Assembly: GCA_964565945.1 (NCBI GenBank)
Contig: CAZMGY010000026.1
Location: 1-64,000 of the forward strand
Length of the DNA: 64,000 nt
Direction: 5' to 3'
Source: CAZMGY01 sp964565945 [NCBI: uncultured bacterium]
GTDB lineage: Bacteria; GCA-001730085
The position numbers and the translations under genes were made by a program. The notes under the pieces were generated by a model. That model did no database searches and was not told the origin of the DNA. It saw nothing but the letters and a program-made list of their open reading frames with translations. Positions 1-8,056 of the stretch are shown here, one piece after another. Position 1 is the stretch's first letter; the number at the start of each line of letters is the position of its first letter.

Positions 1-2
1 CA

Positions 3-1106
3 TCAACCCTGGCTATGCTTAATATGTTTCGTTCTTATCACTTTTCTAAAGATGGGCATGTTGAGAACTGTTTGTTGGGGCTTTACACAGTTGTTCGAAA
101 CGAAACTCCTGATACTGTCGAGAGGTTGCTGAATACGTTTGATCTTGTTGTACAAAGTTTTCCTAGAATCTTATTGAGCAAAGTGGGAGATCCCGAATAT
201 CCTATGTATGTCCGTCGCATACAAGGTCGGATGACTATGCTGCTCAATAATGTTACTTGGTTCGATAGATTGTTGCAGCATATGCTTGAAGGAGAGCAGG
301 AAATTTTCCCTAGTTTACTAGCCCACGTGATTGATCTTTATGTTGTGCGGGCTTTTGATGTTGAATCGATGGAAGAGGTTGATTTTGATGCGATAGAAAA
401 GATTGATTTGCAGAAGGAATTTGTGAACGTTATTAGTGCTGTGGAGGAGCCCGAAGATCTTATTGATGTTTTTAAAATATTGCATCAGGAAATGCGCGCC
501 GGAATTGGTTGGGGTGAGACTTTGCGTCAAAATTTGGAGGATACTTTAAAAAAGACACTCAAGTTTGAGACAGCTTATAAAGGATTCTTGAGAATGCCGA
601 AAGACGAAAGGCCCGAATGGGTTTCTGTTCTGGAAAACGCTGTAAATGTGATCGAGGAGTTGGAAAGCCTCAAGCAGCTGCTTGATCGCTCGAGCAATGC
701 AACAAAAAAATCTACGCTTGAGTTTAAGAGGATACATAGCGATTTGGAAGCAATTTATCAGAAGTGGTCTTCTACGGGGATGCTCTCTTTAGCTCTAAAA
801 TCTGAGATGGATGCGAATTTAGCCCTTCTTTTAGGTCAAATAGTGAGCAACCTAAGGTTGGCGAGGGGTGAAACCGAGGCTAAAGCTTTTTTGCAAGAGC
901 AGTGGGCGGAACAAGATATTGCGAAGAAACCCTTTGATGCGGATGAGATGGTTAAGACTCTTTTGGAGTTGTCTGATGATAAATACACACAGCAACGGAT
1001 GAAGGCTTTTAAGGAAATGATGAATAGTGATGCAAATGTGGCTAAAACAGTTAGCAGGTATTTGAATGAGCTTAACGAAATTTTACAAGTTCGCGCTTAC
1101 GCTTAA
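3..1106 (+). CDS. Secreted helical repeat protein, C-terminal part (left-truncated)
   Basis: The reading frame is open to the left edge, so the N-terminus lies outside the window; the ATG at 15 is internal. No known domain was recognised. It aligns by eye along its whole length with the second half of the next gene: shared stretches include FRSYxFS, SFPR(I/V)LL, GDPEY...VRR(I/M)QGRM, SLLAH(V/L)ID, RPEWVS and the tail QQRMKAFKEMMNSD versus AQRIQAFKQMMDSN. It carries one copy (about nt 507-900) of a roughly 130-residue helical module that occurs four times in the neighbour. The shared tail after the module suggests a fixed C-terminal cap. By analogy with its paralogue it is probably exported. 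Function unknown; paralogy is clear, coding status is firm. Confidence 0.85.
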   Translation, partial: STLAMLNMFRSYHFSKDGHVENCLLGLYTVVRNETPDTVERLLNTFDLVVQSFPRILLSKVGDPEYPMYVRRIQGRMTMLLNNVTWFDRLLQHMLEGEQEIFPSLLAHVIDLYVVRAFDVESMEEVDFDAIEKIDLQKEFVNVISAVEEPEDLIDVFKILHQEMRAGIGWGETLRQNLEDTLKKTLKFETAYKGFLRMPKDERPEWVSVLENAVNVIEELESLKQLLDRSSNATKKSTLEFKRIHSDLEAIYQKWSSTGMLSLALKSEMDANLALLLGQIVSNLRLARGETEAKAFLQEQWAEQDIAKKPFDADEMVKTLLELSDDKYTQQRMKAFKEMMNSDANVAKTVSRYLNELNEILQVRAYA

Positions 1107-1109
1107 GTT

Positions 1110-1137
1110 TTGACTGAATGGCGCAATTTATTATAAA
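1110..1137 (+). promoter_or_regulatory. Sigma-70-type promoter for the downstream repeat-protein gene
   Basis: TTGACT at 1110-1115 and TATAAA at 1132-1137 are separated by 16 bases, in the 70-base gap before the second repeat-protein gene. The TTGACTGA block starts right after the stop of the first gene and recurs after the stop of the second gene (4363-4370), so this -35 box is part of a duplicated 3' flank. A second TATAAT lies at 1144-1149 but has no -35 at a usual distance. Confidence 0.5.
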
Positions 1138-1188
1138 TAGTGTTATAATATTAAGCTTATAATCCAAAAAAAAAGGATGCTTTTAAAA

Positions 1189-4100
1189 ATGTTTATGCGA
1201 ATCCTTGTTATAAATCTTCTTATTTTTAAATTATTTAATATACATTATTTAATGGCTTTAGCTCCGAGAAGTCACTTGTCTAAAATAGATGGACGCTCTT
1301 TGAATAGAAAGTCAACGAAAGTGAAACTTTTCAATGTGGAGCTTCTTTTTGGAGATTATAAATACACTGGAAAAAAGATTCATCAGGATCCATCTTACAC
1401 TGATCTTCAGAAAATCTATACCGAGCTTATGCCTTATTACACTTGGGGTGATAAGGCCCCTCAAGCCTTTCTTAACGATCAGACGCGAGATGAATACTCT
1501 TGGTTGCGTGTAGCAATGGCGGCAATGGCGAAGCAATCTTTTTTGGAATACCATGAGATTAAAGACTACCAGCGTAATGAAAGTGTCAATAAGGAGATTA
1601 CCTTCACCCCAGATGATGTGAAGAGTATGGTTAATGTTGGGCAAGGGCTGTTGGCTTTGTGGAAAAAAGTTGAACCCGAGTTTGAAAATCAAAAAGACAT
1701 CCAAGAGGTGTTTGCCAATTTTGTGCAGAAAAATTTGTATTTTGTTTTGTTGGAGGCGCCTTCTTTAAGAGGTGAAGTCTTGCGTGATGCCATTGTTTTT
1801 CAACTTTACGATCACTGGACGCGTTTTAAAGCCTTTGATTCCATTTTCGACGAAGATTATTGGAAACAATTTAAGGATCCTGCAAGAGCTATATTTGATT
1901 ATAGCAGGGATTTGCGTTTACAAGAAACCGAGGATCAGAAGAAGGAACTGTCTGAGTACATCCAAAATATGGATACTGAAAGTAGCTCGGCTGACTGGGG
2001 TGCCCTCTTGTCTCGGTGGAGGAAACTTTTGCTAGAGAGGCTTGGTCAGGGGGAGCCTGCGCAAAGGTTAATTCTGGATATGTTAAATAGATTTCGTTCT
2101 TATTACTTTTCGGAAGAGATGAATAGGATGCATCCTCCTGAAATTATTGCGTTTTTGACTTACTTGGACACAACTCTTTTTCTGGAGAGCAAGATTGCCC
2201 CAAAGTTGCTGAATGTGCTTGAGTTTGTCTTTAAAAGTTTTCCTCGGGTGTTACTGGTCAAACCAGGAGATCCTGAATATGTCCGTCGTATGCAAGGTCG
2301 CATGATGATTCTTTTCAAGAATAGGAGTGTGCTCGAGACCTTGTCAGAAAGTATAAGTGAACAAAAACTAGAGGTGGCTAGTAGTTTACTAGCTCACTTG
2401 ATTGATTTTTATGCTGCGTCGGCTTCTGATTTTGATGAGATGGGAAAGATTAATTTGGAGAAGATTTTTGTGGATATTCTTAACAATGTGGACAGTCTCG
2501 AAAATCTTGTTGTTGTTTTTAAGGTATTGCATGAAGAAATGAACGCTGGAGATGGTTGGGAGAAGAATTTGCATCAAAATTTGAATGATGTTTTAAAGCC
2601 CCTACGCCACTTTGAGACAACTTATAAGAAGCTTTTGGAAGTGTCAGAAGATAAGAGGCCTGAATGGGTTTCTGCTATGGAGCGTGATAAAAATATAAAT
2701 GTGATCAATGAGTTGGGGATCCTCAAAGATCTGCTTAATAAGTGGAGCCATGTAAACCGGTTTACGGTTGACTTTAAGGCGGCATATAGGGAGTTGCAAG
2801 TAATTTATAAGAAGTGGGCTCAATCGATTACTATTTTAGCTGTAGAGTCTGAGATGAGTCAGGATGTACTCGTTTTCTTAAGTCAAATAGCTATCAATCT
2901 AAGCTTTGCACGTAGTGAAGCCGAGGCTAAAGCTTCTTTGCAAGAGCAATTGGAGAAAAAAGAGTTGAAGCAACCCTTTAATTATATTGAGGTTACTACT
3001 GGTTGGCAGAAGAATTTGCGTCAAAATTTATATGTTGCTTTAAGGGATACACGCCATTTGGAGAGAAATTATAAAGAGTTGTTGGCAATGCCGGAAGACA
3101 AAAGGCCTAAATATGTTGCTGTTATTGAGGAAGATAAAAATGTAAATATGCACAAGGAGTTGGAGGCTCTCACACAGCTTCTTAATCCCTTGATCTATGT
3201 AAACTGGTTGACGCTTGACTTTAAGACGATACATCATAGCAAGTTGCAATTCGCTTATAACAGGTGGGTTAAGAACATACTCCCTTTAGCTGTAAGGTCT
3301 AGGATGGATGAGGACTTACTCGTTCGCTTAGGTCATATAGCTGGAAATCTAAAGTTGGCACTTGGTGAAATGAAGAAGCATCCTTCTTTGAAGGATTTGC
3401 ATCAAAATTTGGATGATGTTTTAAGGGATACAGGCCTGTTGGAAAAAGTTTATAAAGAGTTGTTGGCACCGCAAGAAATAATACCTAAAGTGCTTTCTGT
3501 TAAGGAGAAAAATAACTATGCAACTATACTCAAGGAGTTGGAAATCCTCACACAGTGGGTGAGTGGTATAGACCTGTCTAAGGTTGACGTTAAAATGATA
3601 TTGAACAAGTTGCAAGTGCTTTATAAGAAGTGGGATACTGACTTGCTCCCTTTAGTTAAAAAGTTTGAGACGAATGGGCCGCTATCCCTTTTGGTAAATC
3701 AAATGGTTAACAATCTAAAGTTGACACATAATGAAGTTAAAGTTGCTTTGCAAAAGCAATCGGAGAAAGATGTTCCTATCAGCTGGGATAAGGATTTTCG
3801 TCAAAATTTGGATGGTGTTTTAAGGGGTACACGCCAGTTGGAGACAATTTATAAAGGGTTGCTGGCAGGGCCGAAAGAAGTAACCCCTAAAGAATTTTTT
3901 TATAGGAATAAAAAGACATTTTTAACTATTCTCAAGGAGTTGGAGAGCCTCAAACAGTGGATAGATAATGTAAAGCTGCTTAAGGTTGACGTTGAAATGA
4001 TATATAGCGAGTTGCAACCGATTTATAAGAAGTGGGTTACTGAGTTGCTCCCTTTAATTATAGCTTCTGGGCCGCATCCGGTCGTATGCTGTTTGGTAAA

Positions 4101-4359
4101 TCAAATGGTTAGAAATCTAAAGTTGGGGAGGGATGAAGCCGAAGCTAAAACTTCTTTGCAAAAACAATTGAAAAAACAAGAGTTTAAGCGACTCTTTGAT
4201 TATACTGATGTTCAGATTTTTTTGGAGTTGTCTAAGGAGGCATCCACAGCACAAAGAATACAGGCTTTTAAACAAATGATGGATAGTAACGAGGATCTGG
4301 CTAAAAAAATGGGCCAGTATTTGAATGGTTTTAACCGGGGTGTACAAGTCAACACTTAG
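1189..4359 (+). CDS. Large secreted helical repeat protein with four C-terminal modules
   Basis: About 1056 residues, function not recognised. The N-terminus is a signal peptide: a short basic start, a hydrophobic run (LVINLLIFKLF) and a small residue before LAPRSHLS, so the mature protein probably begins with LAPRS. The ATG at 1189 is preferred because AGGA lies 11 bases upstream; the ATG at 1177 touches that AGGA. Residues about 1-440 are unique and alpha-helix rich. From about residue 455 the protein repeats a 130-150 residue module four times, each opening with a W/L...QNL motif and containing an E-L-x-x-L-x-Q block and a Y-K-K-W or similar block. It ends with the same cap as the upstream gene. 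The pair looks like a tandem duplication with module gain or loss. Likely periplasmic or surface exposed; the role cannot be inferred. Confidence 0.88.
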   Translation: MFMRILVINLLIFKLFNIHYLMALAPRSHLSKIDGRSLNRKSTKVKLFNVELLFGDYKYTGKKIHQDPSYTDLQKIYTELMPYYTWGDKAPQAFLNDQTRDEYSWLRVAMAAMAKQSFLEYHEIKDYQRNESVNKEITFTPDDVKSMVNVGQGLLALWKKVEPEFENQKDIQEVFANFVQKNLYFVLLEAPSLRGEVLRDAIVFQLYDHWTRFKAFDSIFDEDYWKQFKDPARAIFDYSRDLRLQETEDQKKELSEYIQNMDTESSSADWGALLSRWRKLLLERLGQGEPAQRLILDMLNRFRSYYFSEEMNRMHPPEIIAFLTYLDTTLFLESKIAPKLLNVLEFVFKSFPRVLLVKPGDPEYVRRMQGRMMILFKNRSVLETLSESISEQKLEVASSLLAHLIDFYAASASDFDEMGKINLEKIFVDILNNVDSLENLVVVFKVLHEEMNAGDGWEKNLHQNLNDVLKPLRHFETTYKKLLEVSEDKRPEWVSAMERDKNINVINELGILKDLLNKWSHVNRFTVDFKAAYRELQVIYKKWAQSITILAVESEMSQDVLVFLSQIAINLSFARSEAEAKASLQEQLEKKELKQPFNYIEVTTGWQKNLRQNLYVALRDTRHLERNYKELLAMPEDKRPKYVAVIEEDKNVNMHKELEALTQLLNPLIYVNWLTLDFKTIHHSKLQFAYNRWVKNILPLAVRSRMDEDLLVRLGHIAGNLKLALGEMKKHPSLKDLHQNLDDVLRDTGLLEKVYKELLAPQEIIPKVLSVKEKNNYATILKELEILTQWVSGIDLSKVDVKMILNKLQVLYKKWDTDLLPLVKKFETNGPLSLLVNQMVNNLKLTHNEVKVALQKQSEKDVPISWDKDFRQNLDGVLRGTRQLETIYKGLLAGPKEVTPKEFFYRNKKTFLTILKELESLKQWIDNVKLLKVDVEMIYSELQPIYKKWVTELLPLIIASGPHPVVCCLVNQMVRNLKLGRDEAEAKTSLQKQLKKQEFKRLFDYTDVQIFLELSKEASTAQRIQAFKQMMDSNEDLAKKMGQYLNGFNRGVQVNT
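2552..4170 (+). repeat. Four in-frame copies of a ~130-residue module
   Basis: Copies begin near 2555, 3001, 3391 and 3783, marked by HQNLND, RQNLYV, HQNLDD and RQNLDG. Spacing is about 446, 390 and 392 bases. Later landmarks recur in each copy: an ELxxL(T/K)Q stretch, a YKKW/YNRW stretch and an N-L-K/S-L/F-A/T stretch. The copies are diverged (roughly one third to one half identical by eye), so this is an old amplification rather than recent slippage. Confidence 0.8.
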
Positions 4360-4397
4360 GTCTTGACTGAGGCAGGGGATTCATCCTGAATACGTGA

Positions 4398-4622
4398 ATG
4401 GCACAATTACCTGTGTTTTTTGTTGAGATCAACAAAGGGTATGCTCAGGTCAAACAAAAAATCGAGCTGTCAGACAAGATTGGACATCTTCGAGATAATG
4501 TGGGCGAAGCTCAGGAGATGCTCAAAGTTTGTTTTGTGAAGAGATTTTTTGCATGTATTAGCACTTTGCCAAAACAAACAAGTTGTCTTTTGGAATCATG
4601 GATCCCAATCTTCAGTAGCTAG
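4398..4622 (+). CDS. Small ORF of doubtful coding status
   Basis: A 74-codon frame between the repeat-protein gene and the PEP carboxykinase. It resembles nothing recognised and has no good ribosome binding site. Its first bases (ATGGCACAATT) are also found after the stop of the upstream paralogue (ATGGCGCAATT at 1118), where they lead to only 14 codons. It may therefore be duplicated 3' flank rather than a gene. The rest of 4360-4730 shows no other feature apart from the PEP carboxykinase ribosome binding site. Confidence 0.2.
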   Translation: MAQLPVFFVEINKGYAQVKQKIELSDKIGHLRDNVGEAQEMLKVCFVKRFFACISTLPKQTSCLLESWIPIFSS

Positions 4623-4730
4623 CTAAAGTTAGAAATCAACCCCGAGTGTTCAGCTTTATAAAACTCTCTTTTAGGACTATGACTTAAAGTGATAAAATGC
4701 GGTCAGTATGTTTCGAAAAGGAGAAATGCA

Positions 4731-6506
4731 TTGAGTCAAAAAAGTGTTCTGTCATTAGCTTTACAGCAGTGGGTTCAAGAGATGATGGCCTTGTGTCAGC
4801 CCGATCAGGTTTATTGGTGTGATGGATCTGAAAACGAAAAAAAGGTGTTAACAGAAAAAGCTTTGCAAACAGGGGAATTAATTTCTTTAAATCAGCAATT
4901 GATGCCGAATTGTTTTTTGCATCGTTCTGATCCGAATGATGTGGCTCGAGTCGAAGCGCGAACCTTTATTTGTTGTTGTCAAAAAAAAGATGCGGGGATT
5001 ACTAACAACTGGATGGATCCCGAACAAGCTTATGCGATGGCGCATGATATTTTTCAGGGTTCGATGCATGGACGCACGATGTATATAGTGCCTTTTTGCA
5101 TGGGTCCCTTGGGTTCAGAGTTTAGCAAAATCGGGGTCGAAATCACAGACAGTATTTATGTGGTTTTGAACATGTGGATGATGACCCGGATGGGGTCTGC
5201 CGTTTTAGAAACGCTTGGGGATTCGGACCAATTCACCAAAGGTTTGCATTGCACGGCTCAATTGGATCCTGAAAAGCGCTATATTTTACATTTTCCTGAA
5301 GACAATGCGATTTGGAGTGTTAATTCAGGCTATGGTGGCAATGCTTTATTGGGCAAAAAATGTTTGGCCTTGCGCATTGCAAGCTATTTAGGACGCAAAG
5401 AGCAGTGGATGGCTGAGCATATGCTTATTTTGGGCGTGCAGTATCCCGATCAGCATGTGGAATACATTGTTGCGGCTTTTCCTAGTTCCTGTGGCAAAAC
5501 CAATTTGGCTATGTTGACACCGCCAAAGGCTTTGCAAGACCAGGGTTATAAAATTTGGACAGTGGGGGATGATATTGCTTGGTTGCGAGTGGGTTCCTCG
5601 GGCGAGCTGAGAGCCGTTAATCCAGAGTATGGCTTTTTTGGAGTTTTGCCAGGAACGAATAGCCAAAGCAATCCTGTCGCTTTGGCTTCGATGACCCACG
5701 ATGCCATGTACACCAATGTGTTGCTCAAGCCAGATCAAACCGTTTGGTGGGAAGGTGCTGATGGTGATGTGCCGAGAGAAGGTGTTGATTGGAAAGGGGA
5801 CGCTTGGTTGCCATCCTTGAGAAGCAAAGGAGCGCACCCTAATTCGCGATTCACCGCAAAGATTGATCAATGTTCTATTATTTCAGAAAAAACAGATGAC
5901 CCCATGGGGGTACCAGTTTCGGCAATACTCTTTGGTGGGCGTCGGGCTGAATTGAATCCTTTGGTTTATGAAACTTTTTCTTGGTCTCATGGTGTTTACG
6001 TGGGGGCAACTATGTGTTCCGAAAAAACGGCTGCTCAAGAAGGAGATTCAACGTTCGAAATTAGGCACGACCCCATGGCGATGCGTCCGTTTTGTGGCTA
6101 TAACATGGGTGATTATTTTCAACATTGGCTCGATATGGGCCAACTGATCACCCAAAAGCCGAAAGTGTTTTGTGTGAATTGGTTCCGTCAAGATGAAAAT
6201 GGACGATTTTTATGGCCAGGTTTTGGCGATAATATGTGGGTGCTCAAGTGGATTTTGGCGCGTTGTCGCAATGAGGTTGAAGCCAAGGAAACACCTTTGG
6301 GCTATCTCCCTTATGTTGATGACCTCAATTTGGATGATTTGGACATCGACGAAGAGGATATGTGTAAGCTTTTGGAGGTCAATGCAGACAAGTGGTCTGA
6401 GGAGTTGGAACAGCAAGATGGCTTTTTGAAGAGTTTTGGTGAGGATCTGCCTGTTGCTCTATGGAAGGAACATCAGGCGCTTAAGCAAAGGTTAAAGGTA
6501 TCATGA
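4731..6506 (+). CDS. pckG: Phosphoenolpyruvate carboxykinase, GTP-dependent
   Basis: Converts oxaloacetate and GTP to phosphoenolpyruvate, CO2 and GDP in the cytoplasm; entry point of gluconeogenesis or, in reverse, anaplerosis. About 591 residues, the usual size of the GTP family. Visible landmarks are the nucleotide-binding loop FPSSCGKTNLAML, the upstream GGNALLGKKC segment, GVDWKGDAWLP and the C-terminal NWFRQDENGRFLWPGFG. The loop has Ser where most members have Ala (FPSACGKTN). The TTG at 4731 is chosen because AAAAGGAG (4716-4723) lies seven bases before it; an in-frame GTG at 4689 has no such signal. The gene overlaps the next start by four bases (ATGA), although the downstream channel protein is functionally unrelated. 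Confidence 0.95.
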   Translation: MSQKSVLSLALQQWVQEMMALCQPDQVYWCDGSENEKKVLTEKALQTGELISLNQQLMPNCFLHRSDPNDVARVEARTFICCCQKKDAGITNNWMDPEQAYAMAHDIFQGSMHGRTMYIVPFCMGPLGSEFSKIGVEITDSIYVVLNMWMMTRMGSAVLETLGDSDQFTKGLHCTAQLDPEKRYILHFPEDNAIWSVNSGYGGNALLGKKCLALRIASYLGRKEQWMAEHMLILGVQYPDQHVEYIVAAFPSSCGKTNLAMLTPPKALQDQGYKIWTVGDDIAWLRVGSSGELRAVNPEYGFFGVLPGTNSQSNPVALASMTHDAMYTNVLLKPDQTVWWEGADGDVPREGVDWKGDAWLPSLRSKGAHPNSRFTAKIDQCSIISEKTDDPMGVPVSAILFGGRRAELNPLVYETFSWSHGVYVGATMCSEKTAAQEGDSTFEIRHDPMAMRPFCGYNMGDYFQHWLDMGQLITQKPKVFCVNWFRQDENGRFLWPGFGDNMWVLKWILARCRNEVEAKETPLGYLPYVDDLNLDDLDIDEEDMCKLLEVNADKWSEELEQQDGFLKSFGEDLPVALWKEHQALKQRLKVS

Positions 6507-7960
6507 TAGATAAACGATGGAAGCTAGGTATTTTGATAGGGATGCTGGGATTGAGCTCGTATGTGCAGGCTGAATCTCCAGTCGCCAATTTAACGCCCCG
6601 CAAAGCTGTGATGTATGCTTTGGAAGATAATTTTGATATTTGTATTCTTAGACTTGATAAAGAGCGTTTTGTTTTTGAAATGCCTAAAGAACTTTCGAAG
6701 TATGATGCTACGTTAAGTTGGGGTTTCGATGTGATTGGAGATCGTCAAGAGAAATCTTTGTTTGGGAATAATTTGGTTTCGAGTGCTGTTTTTGCCGAAG
6801 ATATTTATTCTCAAGATGCTTCGATCACTCAAACAACTCCTTGGGGGAGTACCTGGAGTTTATCTTATTTGTTGGAGCATAACAATTATGGCAATGACGC
6901 TTTTAGTCATTACAACACCAGTTTGGCTTTCAGTATTGAGCAGTCCCTTTGGAATAATGCCTTTGGTTTTCAGAGTCGACGCTACGACGATGTGAGGGAG
7001 AAATCGGTTCAAAGCTTTGACTTGCGGACACAGTATCAAATGACCTTAGTGGCTCAAAATGTTTTGAATGCTTTTTGGGGAGTGTATTGTGATCAGAAAA
7101 TTGTTCAAAATCGCCAACAAATTTTAACCATTGCCGAAGAGTTTTTGCAGTTAAATCAGCGCAAGGGCAAATATGGAGCGGTCGAGAGTAGCGACATTTT
7201 AGCAGCGCAGGCCAATGTAAAATTCAAAAAAATTGAACTTTTAGCCAGTCAAAATAACTTTGAAAGGTCTTTGTTAAATCTCCAGGACATGCTGAATCAA
7301 GGTGATTTACATGGTCGTTCCTTTCAAGAGTCTGCTCTTGTGCTGGGGGAGTTTCAGTTAGAGAAGAGCCTGGAGGAAGCTCTGCAAAAACGCTTAGATC
7401 TTAGAGCTATGCAAGAAGATTTGGCAGCTGCTGGTATACAGGTTGAGATTAGGCGCAACGATAAACGTGCTTCGATCAATTTAACAGTGTCTTACAATCC
7501 TGTTAACCGTGATGCCAGTTTCGATAATGCCTTCAAAGACAGTCTTAATGGTGATCATAGTGAGGCTTTTGTTGGAATTCGGATCACTTACCCCTGGGGG
7601 AATTGTTCGGCTAAGGCCAATTATGAGCAGCAAAAAGTTAATGAACAACGTGTGCGTACAGCTGTTGCTCAGTTAAGACAAACGATTCGTAGAGATGTGA
7701 TGCATACTTATCGTGATTTGCAAACAACGCATCAGCGATATTTAGCGTTTCGAGAACTTGTTGATGTTCAGTGTCAAAAGTTGGAGGAGGAGACTCAAAA
7801 ATATCAAACGGGGCGGTCGACAGCTCAAGTGACCATTGATTATCAGGATGACTTGTTGCAAGCACAGAATCTTTTGGTGCAAGAGCAGGCTCACTTGCAT
7901 CGTTCTTGGGTAGCTTTGCATGTGGCCAAAAATACTTTATTTGAATATTGGGATTTATAA
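6503..7960 (+). CDS. TolC-family outer membrane efflux channel
   Basis: Outer-membrane/periplasmic channel that would connect an inner-membrane pump to the exterior. 485 residues with a Sec signal peptide (hydrophobic LGILIGMLGLSS, cut after VQA), then two related halves of long helices and beta segments, as in the OEP family: an N-terminal PRKAVMYALEDNFDI motif and a late YRDLQTTHQRYLAFRELV coiled segment. Start ATG overlaps the PEP carboxykinase stop. The RND pump begins 96 bases downstream, so the two probably act together. The periplasmic adaptor normally encoded with them is missing here. Specific substrate unknown. Confidence 0.85.
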   Translation: MIDKRWKLGILIGMLGLSSYVQAESPVANLTPRKAVMYALEDNFDICILRLDKERFVFEMPKELSKYDATLSWGFDVIGDRQEKSLFGNNLVSSAVFAEDIYSQDASITQTTPWGSTWSLSYLLEHNNYGNDAFSHYNTSLAFSIEQSLWNNAFGFQSRRYDDVREKSVQSFDLRTQYQMTLVAQNVLNAFWGVYCDQKIVQNRQQILTIAEEFLQLNQRKGKYGAVESSDILAAQANVKFKKIELLASQNNFERSLLNLQDMLNQGDLHGRSFQESALVLGEFQLEKSLEEALQKRLDLRAMQEDLAAAGIQVEIRRNDKRASINLTVSYNPVNRDASFDNAFKDSLNGDHSEAFVGIRITYPWGNCSAKANYEQQKVNEQRVRTAVAQLRQTIRRDVMHTYRDLQTTHQRYLAFRELVDVQCQKLEEETQKYQTGRSTAQVTIDYQDDLLQAQNLLVQEQAHLHRSWVALHVAKNTLFEYWDL

Positions 7961-7965
7961 TTTTA

Positions 7966-8013
7966 TTATCCCCTGGTTCCTGTTTGCGTCATCTCGTGAC
8001 TTGAAGGGGTTAT
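7966..8013. repeat. Degenerate extragenic palindrome (copy 1)
   Basis: Between the channel and pump genes there is CGTCATCTCGTGACTTGA, and outside it ATCCCCT and AGGGGTTAT can pair imperfectly. A similar core, GTCATCCCGAGGCTTGA, sits at about 11168-11184 between the pump and the next operon. The two look like decayed copies of one intergenic repeat; there is no T run typical of a terminator. Confidence 0.35.
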
Positions 8014-8056
8014 TAGATTGAAAAAAAATAGTGCAGTAATAGGAATAAAAAAATAA

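Noticed and set aside
2552-4170. CRISPR-like or mobile repeat array
   Set aside because: The repeats are long, diverged and in frame; they are protein modules.
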